From contig JACPWG010000096.1 of NCBI GenBank assembly GCA_016197205.1, positions 93,902-157,901 of the forward strand: a DNA stretch of 64,000 nucleotides. Direction: 5' to 3'. Source of the DNA: Planctomycetota bacterium (lineage in GTDB: Bacteria > Planctomycetota > MHYJ01 > WSZJ01 > JACPWG01). The notes beneath the pieces were generated by a model that was not told where the DNA came from, made no database searches, and worked only from the letters and a program-made list of their open reading frames with translations. The position numbers and the translations under genes were made by a program. Positions 51,197 to 61,600 of the stretch are shown in pieces (within the stretch, counting starts at the first letter, position 1; each line of letters opens with the position of its first letter).

Positions 51197-54184
51197 TCAC
51201 ACCCCTACGCGCCTCACCGCCACGTCCACCGGCAGCAGCAGGACCGCCGCGAGCAGAAAAATCCACGCGAGGTTCTGGCTGCGCGTCCGGAGGCGCGGGA
51301 GGATCGCCGCCAGCTCCGCGAACGGCGGGTTTACCTTCGCGCCGAGCCGCCGCGCGCAGGCGTCGACGCGTTGCGGGTCCAGCCCGAGGTCGTGGTATTC
51401 CTCCTCGTACGGGCGCGCGAGGCCGAGCGTGGTCGAGCGCTCCACGCCGCCCGGCACGCGCTGGAAGAGGTCCAGCGTGTACAGCTTGCCGGTCTCGGGG
51501 ATCGGCACGCGAATGCGGTACTGGCTGACGCCCACCTTCTCGACCGGCACCGGCTCCGGCCGTGCGTCCGGGGGCGCGCAGCGTGCCGCCGTCTCCACGC
51601 GCAGGTTTTCCGATTCGCGCTCCTCCGGGGCGCGCACGGTGAGGACCGCCTCGCTCCCTTCGTAGCGCACCTCCACCTCCGGATGCAGCGCGCGCTCCTC
51701 GGAGCTGCGGCCGACGGAGCGGACGAGCTGACCCAGGAACTTCGAGAAGGACGGCCACGCCACCCATGCAGGCGCGCCTTCGCCGCGCAGGTCGCTCGTC
51801 CAGACCGCGACTTTGCCGAGGCCATACCGCGCAAGCGCCAGGACCGGCATGTTTTCGTCCGAGGTCGCGAGGCAGAGCACGGCCTGCTGCCGAAGCTGCG
51901 AACGTGCGAGCTGCTCAAGGACCGGAAGGGGCGTGCTCGGGATCCCTTTGAGCAGATCGAGGCTCTCCTTCTCGACCACGGGGAACGGCCCTCGGGGACC
52001 CTGTCGTCCGCCTGCCCCGGTGCCGGCGCCGGCTCCGCCCGCCCCCTGCGCGGCGTCCGGCCCCGTCTTCCCCGCGCCCGGCGGCTGGGCGTCCGGTCCG
52101 GGCCCGCCGGCCGTGAGCGCCGGCGTCGCCTCCTCGGGCTTCGTGTGTTCCGAGACGGGCGGGGGGGGCGTGCGGGACGCCACGGCACGCACCGCCGTCC
52201 GCGTCTCACGCACGAAGAGCTGCGGGATCTCGTCGAAGTTCTCCGTGAAGTAGTAGCGGCCGTGTCCCCAGCGCGCGATGCTCGAGAGGAGCGTGCCGTC
52301 GAACTCTTCCCCGATCCCGATCGAGGACACGGTGATCTTCTGTCTCGCCAGCTCCACGACCAGGTTCTGAAAGTCCGCCATCGCGGTATAGCCGTCGGTG
52401 AGCAGGATGATGTGCTTGACCTGGGCGTTGGTGCGCAGGAGGGCGCGCCCGGCTTCCTGGAGGGCGGGGTAGATTTCCGTGCCGCCGCCGGCCAGGATGC
52501 GGGACACGCGATCGGTGATGACCGTCCGCTTGCGGGCCGACGTGAACTCGAGCACCCAGCGAGGCTTTTCGTCGAAGCCCAGGACGCCGATCTGGTCCTC
52601 CTCCTTCAGGGCCTCGGCGGCCGCGATCGCGGCCTCCTTGGCGAGGTTCATTTTTTTTCCCGCCATGCTGCCGGACTTGTCGATCGCGAGGAGGAGCGCG
52701 ACGGAGGGAGTCTCGACCTCGGCCCGCTGCGGCCGGCGACGCGGGTCCGGATGCTTCTCGGGCTCTGGCTTCGGCTGGGGCGCGGGGGGGGCGGGCTGGT
52801 CCTCGGGCCGGGGCGGGTCGAACGTGACCGGCAGGAGCGCCTCCTCGGGCGAGCCCTTGAAGCCGGCGAGGCCGCGGGCGTCGGAGCCGGAGAGGAAGAC
52901 CAGGCCGCCGCCCGCGTCCGCGACATAGCGTTCCAGGGCGTGCCATTGGTCGCGCGAGAGGCTCTCGTGAACGCCTTCCGCGAGAACGACCGCGCCCCAG
53001 GACGCGAGGTCGGCCGCCGTCGTCGGAAGGGCGCGCGCGGGCTGCCGTTCGACGACGACGTCCTGGGCCGCGAGGGCGGCCTCCACGTTCGACCCCGCTT
53101 GCGGAAGCGCCTCGGCGATGAGGACCCGCTCGCGACCGGTGGCCAGGACGGCGCCGAGGAGCCGGTTGTTTCTCCGCTCGGTCTCCCCCTCGGCCTCCAC
53201 GGCCACGCGGAAGCGGTGGAAGCCGTCCGTGAGCTGCAGATTGGGGAACACGACGGCCTGGCGCCCGCGCGTGGCGAATTCGACGGACTGTTCGACGAGG
53301 GGTGCGTCGTCGAGGAGCAGGGCGACCTTCGCTTTGAGCGGCGAGCGGGCGGAAAGCGCGACGCGCGCGTCGAACGCCTCGCCCACGCGGACCTCGGTCG
53401 GCAGGGAGAGCGACTCGGCGACGACGTCGCGCGCCGCTTCGTCGCCGACGGGGCAGAGGGCGATCCGCACCCCGGGCCCGGGCCGCCCGCCGCCGGGTGC
53501 GTCGCTCGGCGAGCCCCGGCCGAAGCGCCCCGCGTTCACGTTCGCGTCCGTGTAGACGACGAGCTGTCGGTCGGAGACGTCGGGGAAGAGGTTCATCGCG
53601 AGCGTGAGCGCGTCGTCGAGGTCGGTCCGGCCGGGTTCCATGCGTGCGAGGCCGTCGCGCAGCGCTTGGGCCTCGTGGACGTCGGCCTCCGCGGCCGCAC
53701 GCTGCTCCGGGGAGGGGCTTCCCTCGAGCACGCGGGTCGCGCGAGCGGCGAGGGCCTTGGCCTCGGTCTCCGCGCGCAGGGTGCGGCGGGCCGCGGAGTT
53801 CGGAAAGGCCTCGTCTCGCAGTCCTGTGGACGAGTCGAGGACGTCCGCCCGACCCGCGAAGCCGATGAGCGCCTGACGGAGCGACGGCCCGCGCAGCCGC
53901 TCGGAGAGCGCCGTGAGCTGGGAGAGCACGGTCTCGCGGGTCGCATCGGACACGCTGGCCGACAGGTCCACGACGTAGACGACCGCGTGGGGCTCGGGCT
54001 CGGTGTACCGCCGGCCCGGTCCCGCGAGGGCGGCGAGGACGAGGAGGACGAGGAGTCCGCGGAGGGCAAGCGCGACGCCCGTCCGCACGGACGAGAGCGC
54101 GGACGCGGACCGGAGCGCCATCACGAAGACGAGCGCGCCGAGGGGGATGCCCCACCAGAAGAGGGATGAGTGGGTGAAGTGCAC
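51197..54184 (-). CDS. Membrane protein with two VWA domains and a GATase-like domain
   Basis: The 995-residue protein has N-terminal hydrophobic helices (about residues 8-25 and 38-55). A first VWA-like domain follows (DLSAS at 73-77), then an Ig-like stretch, then a glutamine-amidotransferase-like segment (about 353-450, LASWGAVVLAEGVHESL). The second VWA has an intact MIDAS (DKSGS at 502-506). A Gly/Pro-rich linker leads to a beta domain and a final membrane helix (LAWIFLLAAVLLLPVDVAV). This layout is common in planctomycetes and BatA-related proteins, with no known activity. It stands alone, with a 461-bp repeat-rich gap before it and an ATG near the minus-strand AGACGGCATC. Confidence 0.87.
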   Translation of the reverse strand: MHFTHSSLFWWGIPLGALVFVMALRSASALSSVRTGVALALRGLLVLLVLAALAGPGRRYTEPEPHAVVYVVDLSASVSDATRETVLSQLTALSERLRGPSLRQALIGFAGRADVLDSSTGLRDEAFPNSAARRTLRAETEAKALAARATRVLEGSPSPEQRAAAEADVHEAQALRDGLARMEPGRTDLDDALTLAMNLFPDVSDRQLVVYTDANVNAGRFGRGSPSDAPGGGRPGPGVRIALCPVGDEAARDVVAESLSLPTEVRVGEAFDARVALSARSPLKAKVALLLDDAPLVEQSVEFATRGRQAVVFPNLQLTDGFHRFRVAVEAEGETERRNNRLLGAVLATGRERVLIAEALPQAGSNVEAALAAQDVVVERQPARALPTTAADLASWGAVVLAEGVHESLSRDQWHALERYVADAGGGLVFLSGSDARGLAGFKGSPEEALLPVTFDPPRPEDQPAPPAPQPKPEPEKHPDPRRRPQRAEVETPSVALLLAIDKSGSMAGKKMNLAKEAAIAAAEALKEEDQIGVLGFDEKPRWVLEFTSARKRTVITDRVSRILAGGGTEIYPALQEAGRALLRTNAQVKHIILLTDGYTAMADFQNLVVELARQKITVSSIGIGEEFDGTLLSSIARWGHGRYYFTENFDEIPQLFVRETRTAVRAVASRTPPPPVSEHTKPEEATPALTAGGPGPDAQPPGAGKTGPDAAQGAGGAGAGTGAGGRQGPRGPFPVVEKESLDLLKGIPSTPLPVLEQLARSQLRQQAVLCLATSDENMPVLALARYGLGKVAVWTSDLRGEGAPAWVAWPSFSKFLGQLVRSVGRSSEERALHPEVEVRYEGSEAVLTVRAPEERESENLRVETAARCAPPDARPEPVPVEKVGVSQYRIRVPIPETGKLYTLDLFQRVPGGVERSTTLGLARPYEEEYHDLGLDPQRVDACARRLGAKVNPPFAELAAILPRLRTRSQNLAWIFLLAAVLLLPVDVAVRRVGV

Positions 54185-54340
54185 GATGCCGTCTCCGGCA
54201 GCGACTCAGGGAGCGGGAGGGAGGGGACGATACCATAGTTTGGGGGGCGCGGCAAGGTCGCGGGACAGAACGGTCGTGGCTCGTGGACTTGGCGGGTTGA
54301 GAAGAACCACGGGGGTAGGCCAGAGTGGATAGTTTTTTTT

Positions 54341-54569
54341 ACCGCAGAGACGCAGAGACGCAGCGCGGCAGTGCCGCAGCCAAGCGACGACGGAACCACA
54401 GATTTCACAGATTAACGACGATTTCACAGATTCGTAATCTGTGTAATCCCGTTGAATCTGTGAAATCTGTGGTTTTCGTGGCGTTCGACCAAAGTAGAAA
54501 AACGAACTTCGAACGGTTAGCGGCGCAGAGGACGTTCAGTGGATTGAACGTCCTCTGCGCCTCTGCGGT
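54341..54569. repeat. Composite inverted-repeat element (ACCGCAGAG ... CTCTGCGGT)
   Basis: Outer ends ACCGCAGAGACGCAGAG and CTCTGCGCCTCTGCGGT match at 16 of 17. Inside, the perfect 20-bp arms AACCACAGATTTCACAGATT (54394-54413) and AATCTGTGAAATCTGTGGTT (54455-54474) surround further CACAGATT units. A 14-bp perfect hairpin GCAGAGGACGTTCA/TGAACGTCCTCTGC lies at 54525-54558. The AT content differs sharply from the rest of the window. Confidence 0.85.
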
Positions 54570-54611
54570 TCATCCCCCACGTTCTTTGGTTCCGGGTTTC
54601 CACTTCGCGTT

Positions 54612-54634
54612 TTGGGATTTGGGATTTGGGATTT
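54612..54634. repeat. AT-rich heptads GGGATTT x3
   Basis: Three tandem GGGATTT units, preceded by TTTT and followed by CGTC, 15 bp before the stop of the DUF3857 gene. They are similar to the heptads at 2298 and 58672. Confidence 0.7.
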
Positions 54635-54645
54635 CGTCCCTGACC

Positions 54646-57600
54646 TCACTGCCCGATGTCGATCTGAATTTTCCGGCGCTCCGCGGCGTCGATCTTCCGG
54701 CACAGGTCCAGGAAGGCCTCGTAGTCGGCGGGCGGGATCTGCTGGGGGGGCAGGGCGCAGTGGCGCTCCACGTGCAGCTTGCCCGCGGCGTCTCGCGAGA
54801 AGAGCAGCGAGTAGCTCCCGAACTTCGTCTCCAGGGCAACGGACTCGGGGAAGTCTTTGACCCGCCAGTTCGCCGGCAGGAGGAGCGAGGCGCGCGTGCG
54901 GCCCGCGAACCAGCGCGAGATCTGGAGCGGCTGGCGTCGCTGCGGCTCGGAACCGAAAGTTCCCTGCATGTCGAGCGGAGGCGTGCCGATCGGACAGCGG
55001 GCGCCGGTGCGGCCCACCTCGGCGAAGCGTGGGAGTCGGAACTCCTCCACGACGCGCAGCGACGCGCCGGGCGTCTCCAGGCCCGGGAATTCGAGCGAGG
55101 TCAGCTTGACGCCCGGGAAGCTGGCATTGAGCAGGGTCTCGAAAAACGTGCGGCGCTGGTCGGGTGCCGCGGTTACGAGTCGGGGCCGGGTCCGAAGGGC
55201 CTGTTCGCCGCGCATGGTCCAGAGCTGTCGGCCGCGCGCGCCGCCGTCGGGCTCGACGCTCACTTCGAGGGACTGCTCCTCCTCGCGCTCCTCGGCGGGC
55301 TGCTCGGGGACGCGCACGAAGACCGGCCCGCCCGGGCGGAGGACCATTCCGCGACCGCCCTGGAGAGGCCAAGGAATCTCGCCGAGGCGGGCGTACCGGT
55401 TCTGCGGATCCACCCACACATAGGCGCCGTCCTCGTCCAGCACGCGCAGGAGCGTAAGGGCCGCGCCGATCTCCGTCAGGTGGACGAGCGAGGGGAGCTC
55501 CCAGGGCGGCTCCGGCCCGATCCAGCGGTTCGCCCGCGCGAAGACGAATTCCGGGTTCAGCCCGGCCGCGTCGGCCAGCGCCCCGACGAGCAACATGCGG
55601 AGCCCTGCGCGCTCCGTGAGGATTTCCTGCGCCGTGCGCCCGCCCTGGTCGTCCTTCACCCACGAATTCACGAAGGCGTAGAGCGTGCCGAGCCGGTCCC
55701 GGACGCTCGTCTTCCCCGCGGTCAGCTCCGCGGCCTTTTCGCGCAGTTCGCGCGTGACCTGGAGATGACCGAGCAGCAGCTCCCGGCACTGGTCCGCCAC
55801 CTCCACCCAAGACTCTTCGCCCGCGATGAAGACATGCGGCAGGAATTCGCCGTAGGAGGGCTGGTGCGGCTCCTCCTCGAGCCTCTCCGAGTGCCGCACG
55901 TCCCAGACGTGGATCCTCCGCCCGCCCTCCTCCGAGACCTGGGCCGAGACCGGCATGTTCCGTTCGACGAACCGGAAGGGGAAACTTCGCGGCGTCTCGA
56001 CGATGAAGCGGGAGCGCTGGAAGGGGCCGTCGAAGTTGAAGTCCTGGAAAAAAAAGGTTGGATACCGGAAGCGGTTTCCGACGGTGCGCCGGGTGTCGCG
56101 CCGGTACTTGTGCTCGATCACGGACCCGATCTCCAGGTGGGGCATCGTCAGCTCGCGAGACCCGGGGAGGAGGATCGGCTCCACCGTGCGGCCGTCCGGC
56201 GTCAGCGTCCGCGCCTCGAGCAGCTCGCCCTGCAGTCGGAGCTTGTCGTACTTGTCGATCCCCTCGTCGTTCAGGATCTTGTAGACCTGATGGACCACCT
56301 CCGTGGAAGAACCGTCCTCGAAGATCCGCACGACGGCCTGGTCGAGCAGGTAGACGATGGCCGCCTTCGGGAAATCACGGCGCGTAGGCGAATTCGCGAG
56401 CAGCGTCCGGGCGTCCACGGCGAACGGCCCTTCGATGTCCTCCTCCTCCCCCCGCAGGCTCGCCACCTCCCGGCGGAGCGAGTGCTGCGACGGGTCGCGC
56501 GTCAAGGCGGCCGCGTACGCGGCGAGCGCCTCGTCCTTCCTGCCCGCCCGAAGGAGGAGGTCGCCGCGCTCGCGCGCGAACCGCGGCTCTTCCGGCACCA
56601 GCTCCAGGCGGCGCTGGTTCATCCCCAGCGCCGCGTCCCATTCGCCGCGCGCCCGATGCAGTTCCACGAGCCGGGCGAGCACCCGCAGATCGTGCGGCGC
56701 CCGCGCGAGGAGCGCCTTCCACCCCGCCAGCGCGTCGTCCGAGCGACCGACCAGAGGGTAGAGCAGCAGGAGGTCGTCCCGGCTGGAGGCGTGGTCCTTC
56801 GCGAAAGCCTCCAGTAGCCGCACCGCCTCCACGTAGAGCTTGTCGCTGCGTGCCCTCCCGATGCGGGCCTGCAGCACCGCATCGGCGCCCGGGTACAGCT
56901 CGTCAAGCTTCCGGAACTCCGCGTCGGCCTCGCGCCGCCAGCCTTGCGCTTCGTAGAGTTGTGCGAGGTACAGTCGCCCGCGGAAGTAGCGTGGCTCCGC
57001 GGCGACCGCCTTGCGCAGGCGTTCGATCGCCTGCTCGCTCTTCTCGTTCCGTTGTTCGAGCAGGGCCGTCCGCTCGGCTGCGGGGAGGAATGCCGGGGCG
57101 ATCGCAAGCGCTCGGGCATAGGCGTCGCGCGCGCGGTTTCCGCGGAAGCTCTCGGGCAGAAAGTCGGCGGTCTCGTAGAGTTGGCCGAGATAGGTCTGGA
57201 GAAAGGGGGAGGCCGGGTCGAGAGCGACGGCCCGCTTCATCTCGGCCAGGCCGTCGTCCTCCTCTCCGAGGTAGGAGTGGAGGAGAGCAAGGAGCGCCAC
57301 CGAAAGCGGGCCGGGGGAGCGTGCCGCGTCGGCGTCGGCGGCGATGGCTCGAAAAGCGCCGGGCCGGACCAGCGAGGGAGGCGCCTCCGGGGCGGTCGGC
57401 CGGGCGACGGGGTGGAGCTGGATTCCATCGGCCTGGCGCAGGCCTTCGCAGGGGCTACCGTCGGCGTCGAGGACGCGGCAGAGGAAAAGGCCCCCTGTGC
57501 CGGAGACGAACTTGAGCAGCAGGCGGTTCCAGCCGGCGCGAAAGCGAACGCGGACGACCGTCTCCGAGGGATGCAGGCGGCGCATGCGATCGACTTCGGC

Positions 57601-58317
57601 GGCGGGGACGCCGTTGATCCAGAGCTTGAAGGAGCCGGGCGCCTGGACGAGGACGTGCCCCTCGCCGGCCGCGGGGAGCTCGAGTTGCGCGAGCGCATAG
57701 GCGGCCCCTTCGCGAGGCCAGAGGGCTTCGAAGGCCTGGATGGGACGTCCCGGCTGCGCGCCCGGGATGGGTCGCCAGGCCCCGGCCGGCAGGGAGTCGT
57801 CCCCGGTTTCCGGGGGGAACGGTTCGTCGAAGGAGGCGAGCTCCGTGCGTCCGAACGGCCCGGCGGAGAGCCAGCGGTGAAGGATGCCGATCCGCGCGTT
57901 GGCCTGGTCGGCTTCCTCGTCCCGTCCGGACTCCCGGAGGAGGTCCGCGAGGAGGAGGCGGACCCAGATCAGGTTCCACGCGTTCTTGAACGACGAGCGC
58001 TCCAGCTCCTGGAGCGCCGGGAGCAGCGCGCCGGGGTGGTGCAGGGCGGGTCGCAGGGTCGCGAGCTGCCGGAGCGCCACTTCGGCGAGCGGTGCGTCCG
58101 GGTCGCGTTGGACCAGCTCGAGGATGCGTCGCGCGAGCCCATCGTAGTCGCCGTGGGCGAACTCGGGGGCCGCGAGCAGGGCCTCCTCGGCCGTCGCCGT
58201 CCCGGACTCGGCCCTCGCCGGTCGGTGGAGGAGCAGCCCGCCGAGGAGCGCGGGCAGAAGGGCGAGCGTGAGCGCGGGTGGGAGGGTGCGTCGCGGGAAG
58301 ACGAGCAAGGGTTGCAT
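54646..58317 (-). CDS. Large exported TPR protein with DUF3857 and degenerate transglutaminase domain
   Basis: The 1223-residue protein has a signal peptide (LTLALLPALLGGLLLHRPARAE). Residues about 60-620 are a TPR-rich region with an inserted beta domain (ALAQLELPAAGEGHVLVQAPG). A DUF3857-type domain follows (about 640-840, YLLDQAVVRIFEDGSSTEVVHQVYKIL). A transglutaminase-like region comes next; where the active enzyme has GDCKDKALLI this copy reads TERAGLRMLLV, so the catalytic Cys is absent. The C-terminal part is another beta domain. It is the paralogue of the gene upstream (58696), with the same order of domains. Catalysis is unlikely; a binding role is inferred. Confidence 0.88.
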   Translation of the reverse strand: MQPLLVFPRRTLPPALTLALLPALLGGLLLHRPARAESGTATAEEALLAAPEFAHGDYDGLARRILELVQRDPDAPLAEVALRQLATLRPALHHPGALLPALQELERSSFKNAWNLIWVRLLLADLLRESGRDEEADQANARIGILHRWLSAGPFGRTELASFDEPFPPETGDDSLPAGAWRPIPGAQPGRPIQAFEALWPREGAAYALAQLELPAAGEGHVLVQAPGSFKLWINGVPAAEVDRMRRLHPSETVVRVRFRAGWNRLLLKFVSGTGGLFLCRVLDADGSPCEGLRQADGIQLHPVARPTAPEAPPSLVRPGAFRAIAADADAARSPGPLSVALLALLHSYLGEEDDGLAEMKRAVALDPASPFLQTYLGQLYETADFLPESFRGNRARDAYARALAIAPAFLPAAERTALLEQRNEKSEQAIERLRKAVAAEPRYFRGRLYLAQLYEAQGWRREADAEFRKLDELYPGADAVLQARIGRARSDKLYVEAVRLLEAFAKDHASSRDDLLLLYPLVGRSDDALAGWKALLARAPHDLRVLARLVELHRARGEWDAALGMNQRRLELVPEEPRFARERGDLLLRAGRKDEALAAYAAALTRDPSQHSLRREVASLRGEEEDIEGPFAVDARTLLANSPTRRDFPKAAIVYLLDQAVVRIFEDGSSTEVVHQVYKILNDEGIDKYDKLRLQGELLEARTLTPDGRTVEPILLPGSRELTMPHLEIGSVIEHKYRRDTRRTVGNRFRYPTFFFQDFNFDGPFQRSRFIVETPRSFPFRFVERNMPVSAQVSEEGGRRIHVWDVRHSERLEEEPHQPSYGEFLPHVFIAGEESWVEVADQCRELLLGHLQVTRELREKAAELTAGKTSVRDRLGTLYAFVNSWVKDDQGGRTAQEILTERAGLRMLLVGALADAAGLNPEFVFARANRWIGPEPPWELPSLVHLTEIGAALTLLRVLDEDGAYVWVDPQNRYARLGEIPWPLQGGRGMVLRPGGPVFVRVPEQPAEEREEEQSLEVSVEPDGGARGRQLWTMRGEQALRTRPRLVTAAPDQRRTFFETLLNASFPGVKLTSLEFPGLETPGASLRVVEEFRLPRFAEVGRTGARCPIGTPPLDMQGTFGSEPQRRQPLQISRWFAGRTRASLLLPANWRVKDFPESVALETKFGSYSLLFSRDAAGKLHVERHCALPPQQIPPADYEAFLDLCRKIDAAERRKIQIDIGQ

Positions 58318-58442
58318 GGCGTCAGCGTCTCAGGATGTGGAATGGAATGAAGCGTCGCTTGTTAGGCGAGAGGAACACCGGGGACACCAAAACTGCCCAA
58401 CGCAGCCGAAGGGACGAGCCACCGAAGACGCCGAAGACACCG

Positions 58443-58478
58443 AACGGAACCGCGACCGGTAGGGAGCGGTCTCGGCGT
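58443..58478 (+). repeat. Dispersed repeat family 1, copy e
   Basis: AACGGAACCGCGACCGGTAG followed by GGAGCGGTCTCGGCG. It is inverted relative to copy f at 58606. Confidence 0.7.
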
Positions 58479-58605
58479 ATCCGACGTCTCCCTCGCATTC
58501 AGTCCCGCCGCCGCTCGGCGGAATGCTAACCGCGAATTTCGTCAAGGACGCGAATTGTCGGTCGCAGAACAAATGCGGGACTGAAGGCGCGCCGAACGAA
58601 GGGTG

Positions 58606-58642
58606 CGCGGAGACCGCTCCCTCACGGTCGCGGTTCCGTTCG
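58606..58642 (-). repeat. Dispersed repeat family 1, copy f
   Basis: On the minus strand AACGGAACCGCGACCGTGAG followed by GGAGCGGTCTCCGCGC. It lies 53 bp after the stop of the active transglutaminase paralogue. Confidence 0.75.
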
Positions 58643-58695
58643 GCTGGGGCCCCGCCTCGTTGGGATTCGGGATTTGGGCTTTGGGATTTTCGTCG

Positions 58696-61600
58696 TCACT
58701 TCTCCGCCCGCCCCAGCACGGCCTCGCGCGACTCCCAGAAGTCGACCGCATTGCAGAACTCGCGGTAGGCGGCGTAGTCGGCGACGCGGACGCGCGTGGT
58801 GCGGAGCTCGACCGACGTCTCCAACGTGACCTTGTGCGCCGCCGCCTGCCAGGCCACGCGGCCCTTGAAGGCGCCGAAGGGGGTCTCGAGGTCGAGCGGC
58901 TCCGGGAGGGACCGGACGACGAGCCCCTCCGGCACGGAGAATTCGCAGCGGCTCACGTCGCGCCACGGGACCTCCAGAACCAGGTCGTGCTTGCGCTCGG
59001 ACTTGCCGCAGGTGGCCGAGAGCCGCGATGGGAAGAGCGTGGGCTGGAACGCGAATTCCTCCTGGCGCGGCTGGAGGAAGGACGGCAGGGCGGCCAGGTA
59101 GGTATAGCCGACGGGCTGGTCGAGGTCGAAGAGGTTCGTGAACTTGACGGACTCCACCTGGGCGCCGGCGAACTTCGAGCCGAGCGAGCGCTCGAGCTGG
59201 AGCTTGCGGCGGTCCGGGACCGAATACTCGTACCGGACGTTGCTGGAGCGGGGACCGGTGACGTTGGCGCGGGCGCGCAGCCGCGCGCTGCCGTCCGGCT
59301 GGATGGCCACCACGGCCTCGTCGGTGCGAACGTTCTCCTCCGGCGTGACGGTCGGGATCTTCTCGAGGCGCCCTCCCTGGTCGTCGATCACGAGCACGCT
59401 CGCCCCCTGGTCCATGGCCGGGAGCGAGTCCATGTTGTGGAAGCTCGCGGTGCCGTCGAGGAAGAGGTCCCGCCCGTCGAGGCGGACGCAGGCGATGCAG
59501 TGGTTGAAGTGCTCCACCATCGGGGCGCTCAGGTCTTCGCCGCTTCGCAGTTCCTCCGCGTTGATGAGGACGGGAAACGAGCGGATGCCCACTTCCCGGA
59601 GCATGGTGTTGATGAGGAGCGCCTTGTCCTTGCAGTCGCCGAATTTCCGGGCGAGGATCTGGGTCGCGCGGTACGGCTTGTACCCGTGGATGCCGAACTC
59701 CCAGGCGATGTAGCGGATCTGGCCGGTCACGAAATTGTAGATCTTGCGGATCTTGTCCTCGGGCGAGGAAAGGCCGGCTGTCAGTTCGCGGACCTTGGCC
59801 GAGAGGGCCTCGTCGACGTCGCTCTGCTTCGAGATGAGGTCCGCGTACCAGTCCACGAATTCCTTCCAGGAGGCGTAGGTCGTCACGAAAACCGTCGGGC
59901 AGACCTCCGCCAGGTCCGGCATGCCGGCCTCGGCCTGGACGGCGGGAAGGTCCCGCAGCTCCCAGGTGCGGCGGATCGTGCGGCCCTCCTCCTCCTGGGT
60001 GGTGACCGGCTCGGTCTCCAGGTTGCGACGGTGCAGGTAGACCGGCCGGTCGGCGGGGGAGAGGAGGATGTAGCGCATCGTCAACGTGCGGTAGGTGGAA
60101 CCGAAGACGACCCGGTCGCCGAAGTAGTCCCCGAAGAAACCGCGATGCAGGGCTTCGCGTCGATACTCCAGCTCGACCACGTCGCCGACCGAGAGCGGGG
60201 GCAGGTCGAGCGCGGACTGGCCGGCGGGGAGGCCTCCCCCCTGGGTGTTGATGCGCGCCTCGTCCTGGGAGCCGTCCCGGTGCGCGACGCGCGCGTTCAG
60301 GACCTTGAGCCGTTCTTCGCCGGGCGTGTAGTGGAGGGTGACGACGTCGAAATCGTTGATCCCTTTTTCGTTCGTGATCGTGAGCACCTGGTGGACGTAC
60401 TCGGAGCTGGTGCCGTCCTTATTCATCTTCACGACGCGCGCGTGGAGGACGTACACGGCGGGTGCGGCCGGATCGCCGACCTTTTGCGCCGCGGGCAGGA
60501 AACTGGAGAAGTCCTCGCGAAACGGGGTCTCGAACGGAGTCTCCTCCACGTGCAGGAACTCCATGTACCTCTTCAATGCGACGTTGTTGGGGTTGATGGC
60601 GAGGGCCTTCTCCCAGACGGCCCTCGCCTCCGGGGTCTTTTCCTGCAGGTGGAGCGCGTTGCCGAGGAGCGTGAGGAGGCCGTCGTCCTCGGGGCAAAGG
60701 GCGAGCGCCTGGCGGTACTCCGCCTCCGCCTCGGGGAAACGCTTGAGGGCTTCGAGGAGGTGAGCGGCGCGAACGCGGGCGGAGAGCGACCACGGATTGA
60801 TGCGGACCGCGGCCGACTCCTGCGCGACGGCATCCTCGACCCGGCCGAGCCGGAGGAGGCAGTCCACGCGCCGGGCGTGCGCGCGCTCCCTGGTGAAGTC
60901 CTTGGCAAGCGCCGCGTCCGCCAGGGCGAGCGCGTCGACGGGCCGGTGGTCGCCGAGGCGACGGTCAGCCGCCTCCAGCAGGAACTCCACGCGGCCGGCC
61001 AGCCCGGGCGCGAGCTCCCGCCTGGCGAGGTCGGCCGCCGCGTCGTGGCCGCGGGCGTCGAGCAGGACCGGCTCGAAGGCGCGGACCTCGGCGGCGTCAG
61101 GGGCCGTTTCCTTGGCGCGGGCGAAGTAGCGCCGGGCGCGGTCCGAGTTCTTGAGCGACTCGAGGTAATAGCGCGAGAGCGCGACCAACGCGCCCACGTG
61201 CTGCGGATCCAGGGCGAGCGTGGCTTCCAGCCCCTCGCGGTAGGCGTTCTCCTCGCGCTCCGGGCTCATGGCCGCGTCGACCTGGCTGGCTCGCGCGAGC
61301 GCAAAGCGGTAGGGGGCGAAGCGGGGACGCGCGTCCACGGCGGCGCGGTAGGCGCGGAGGGCGGAGTGACGATCGGGGTCCTCGAAGGCCAGGTCCATGT
61401 GCAGAAAACCAAGGTCGGCGAGCTCGGAGGCCGTGGCGCGCGCGGAGGACTGGAGGGCCGTGAGGTAGTCGATCGCCCCGCGCGAGGGGTGGGTGCCGGC
61501 CGCCGCCCCGTCCTCACCGCTTGCGCCATTTGCGCCCGTCGGCTTCGCGCCCGTGTCGCCGGAGGCGGCGGACGAGGGGGCGGGCGCAAGCTCGGCGGCG

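Larger units (their letters stand above)
54185..54645. other. 461-bp AT-rich intergenic region
   Basis: No gene is visible. Nearly the whole stretch is a composite of inverted repeats (54341-54569) and a heptad run (GGGATTT x3, 54612-54634). Confidence 0.6.
58318..58695. other. 378-bp intergenic region with two inverted family 1 repeats
   Basis: No gene is visible. Repeat family 1 copies at 58443 and 58606 face each other, and a heptad run (GGATTTG, GGCTTTG, GGATTTT) lies at 58672-58694. Confidence 0.6.
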
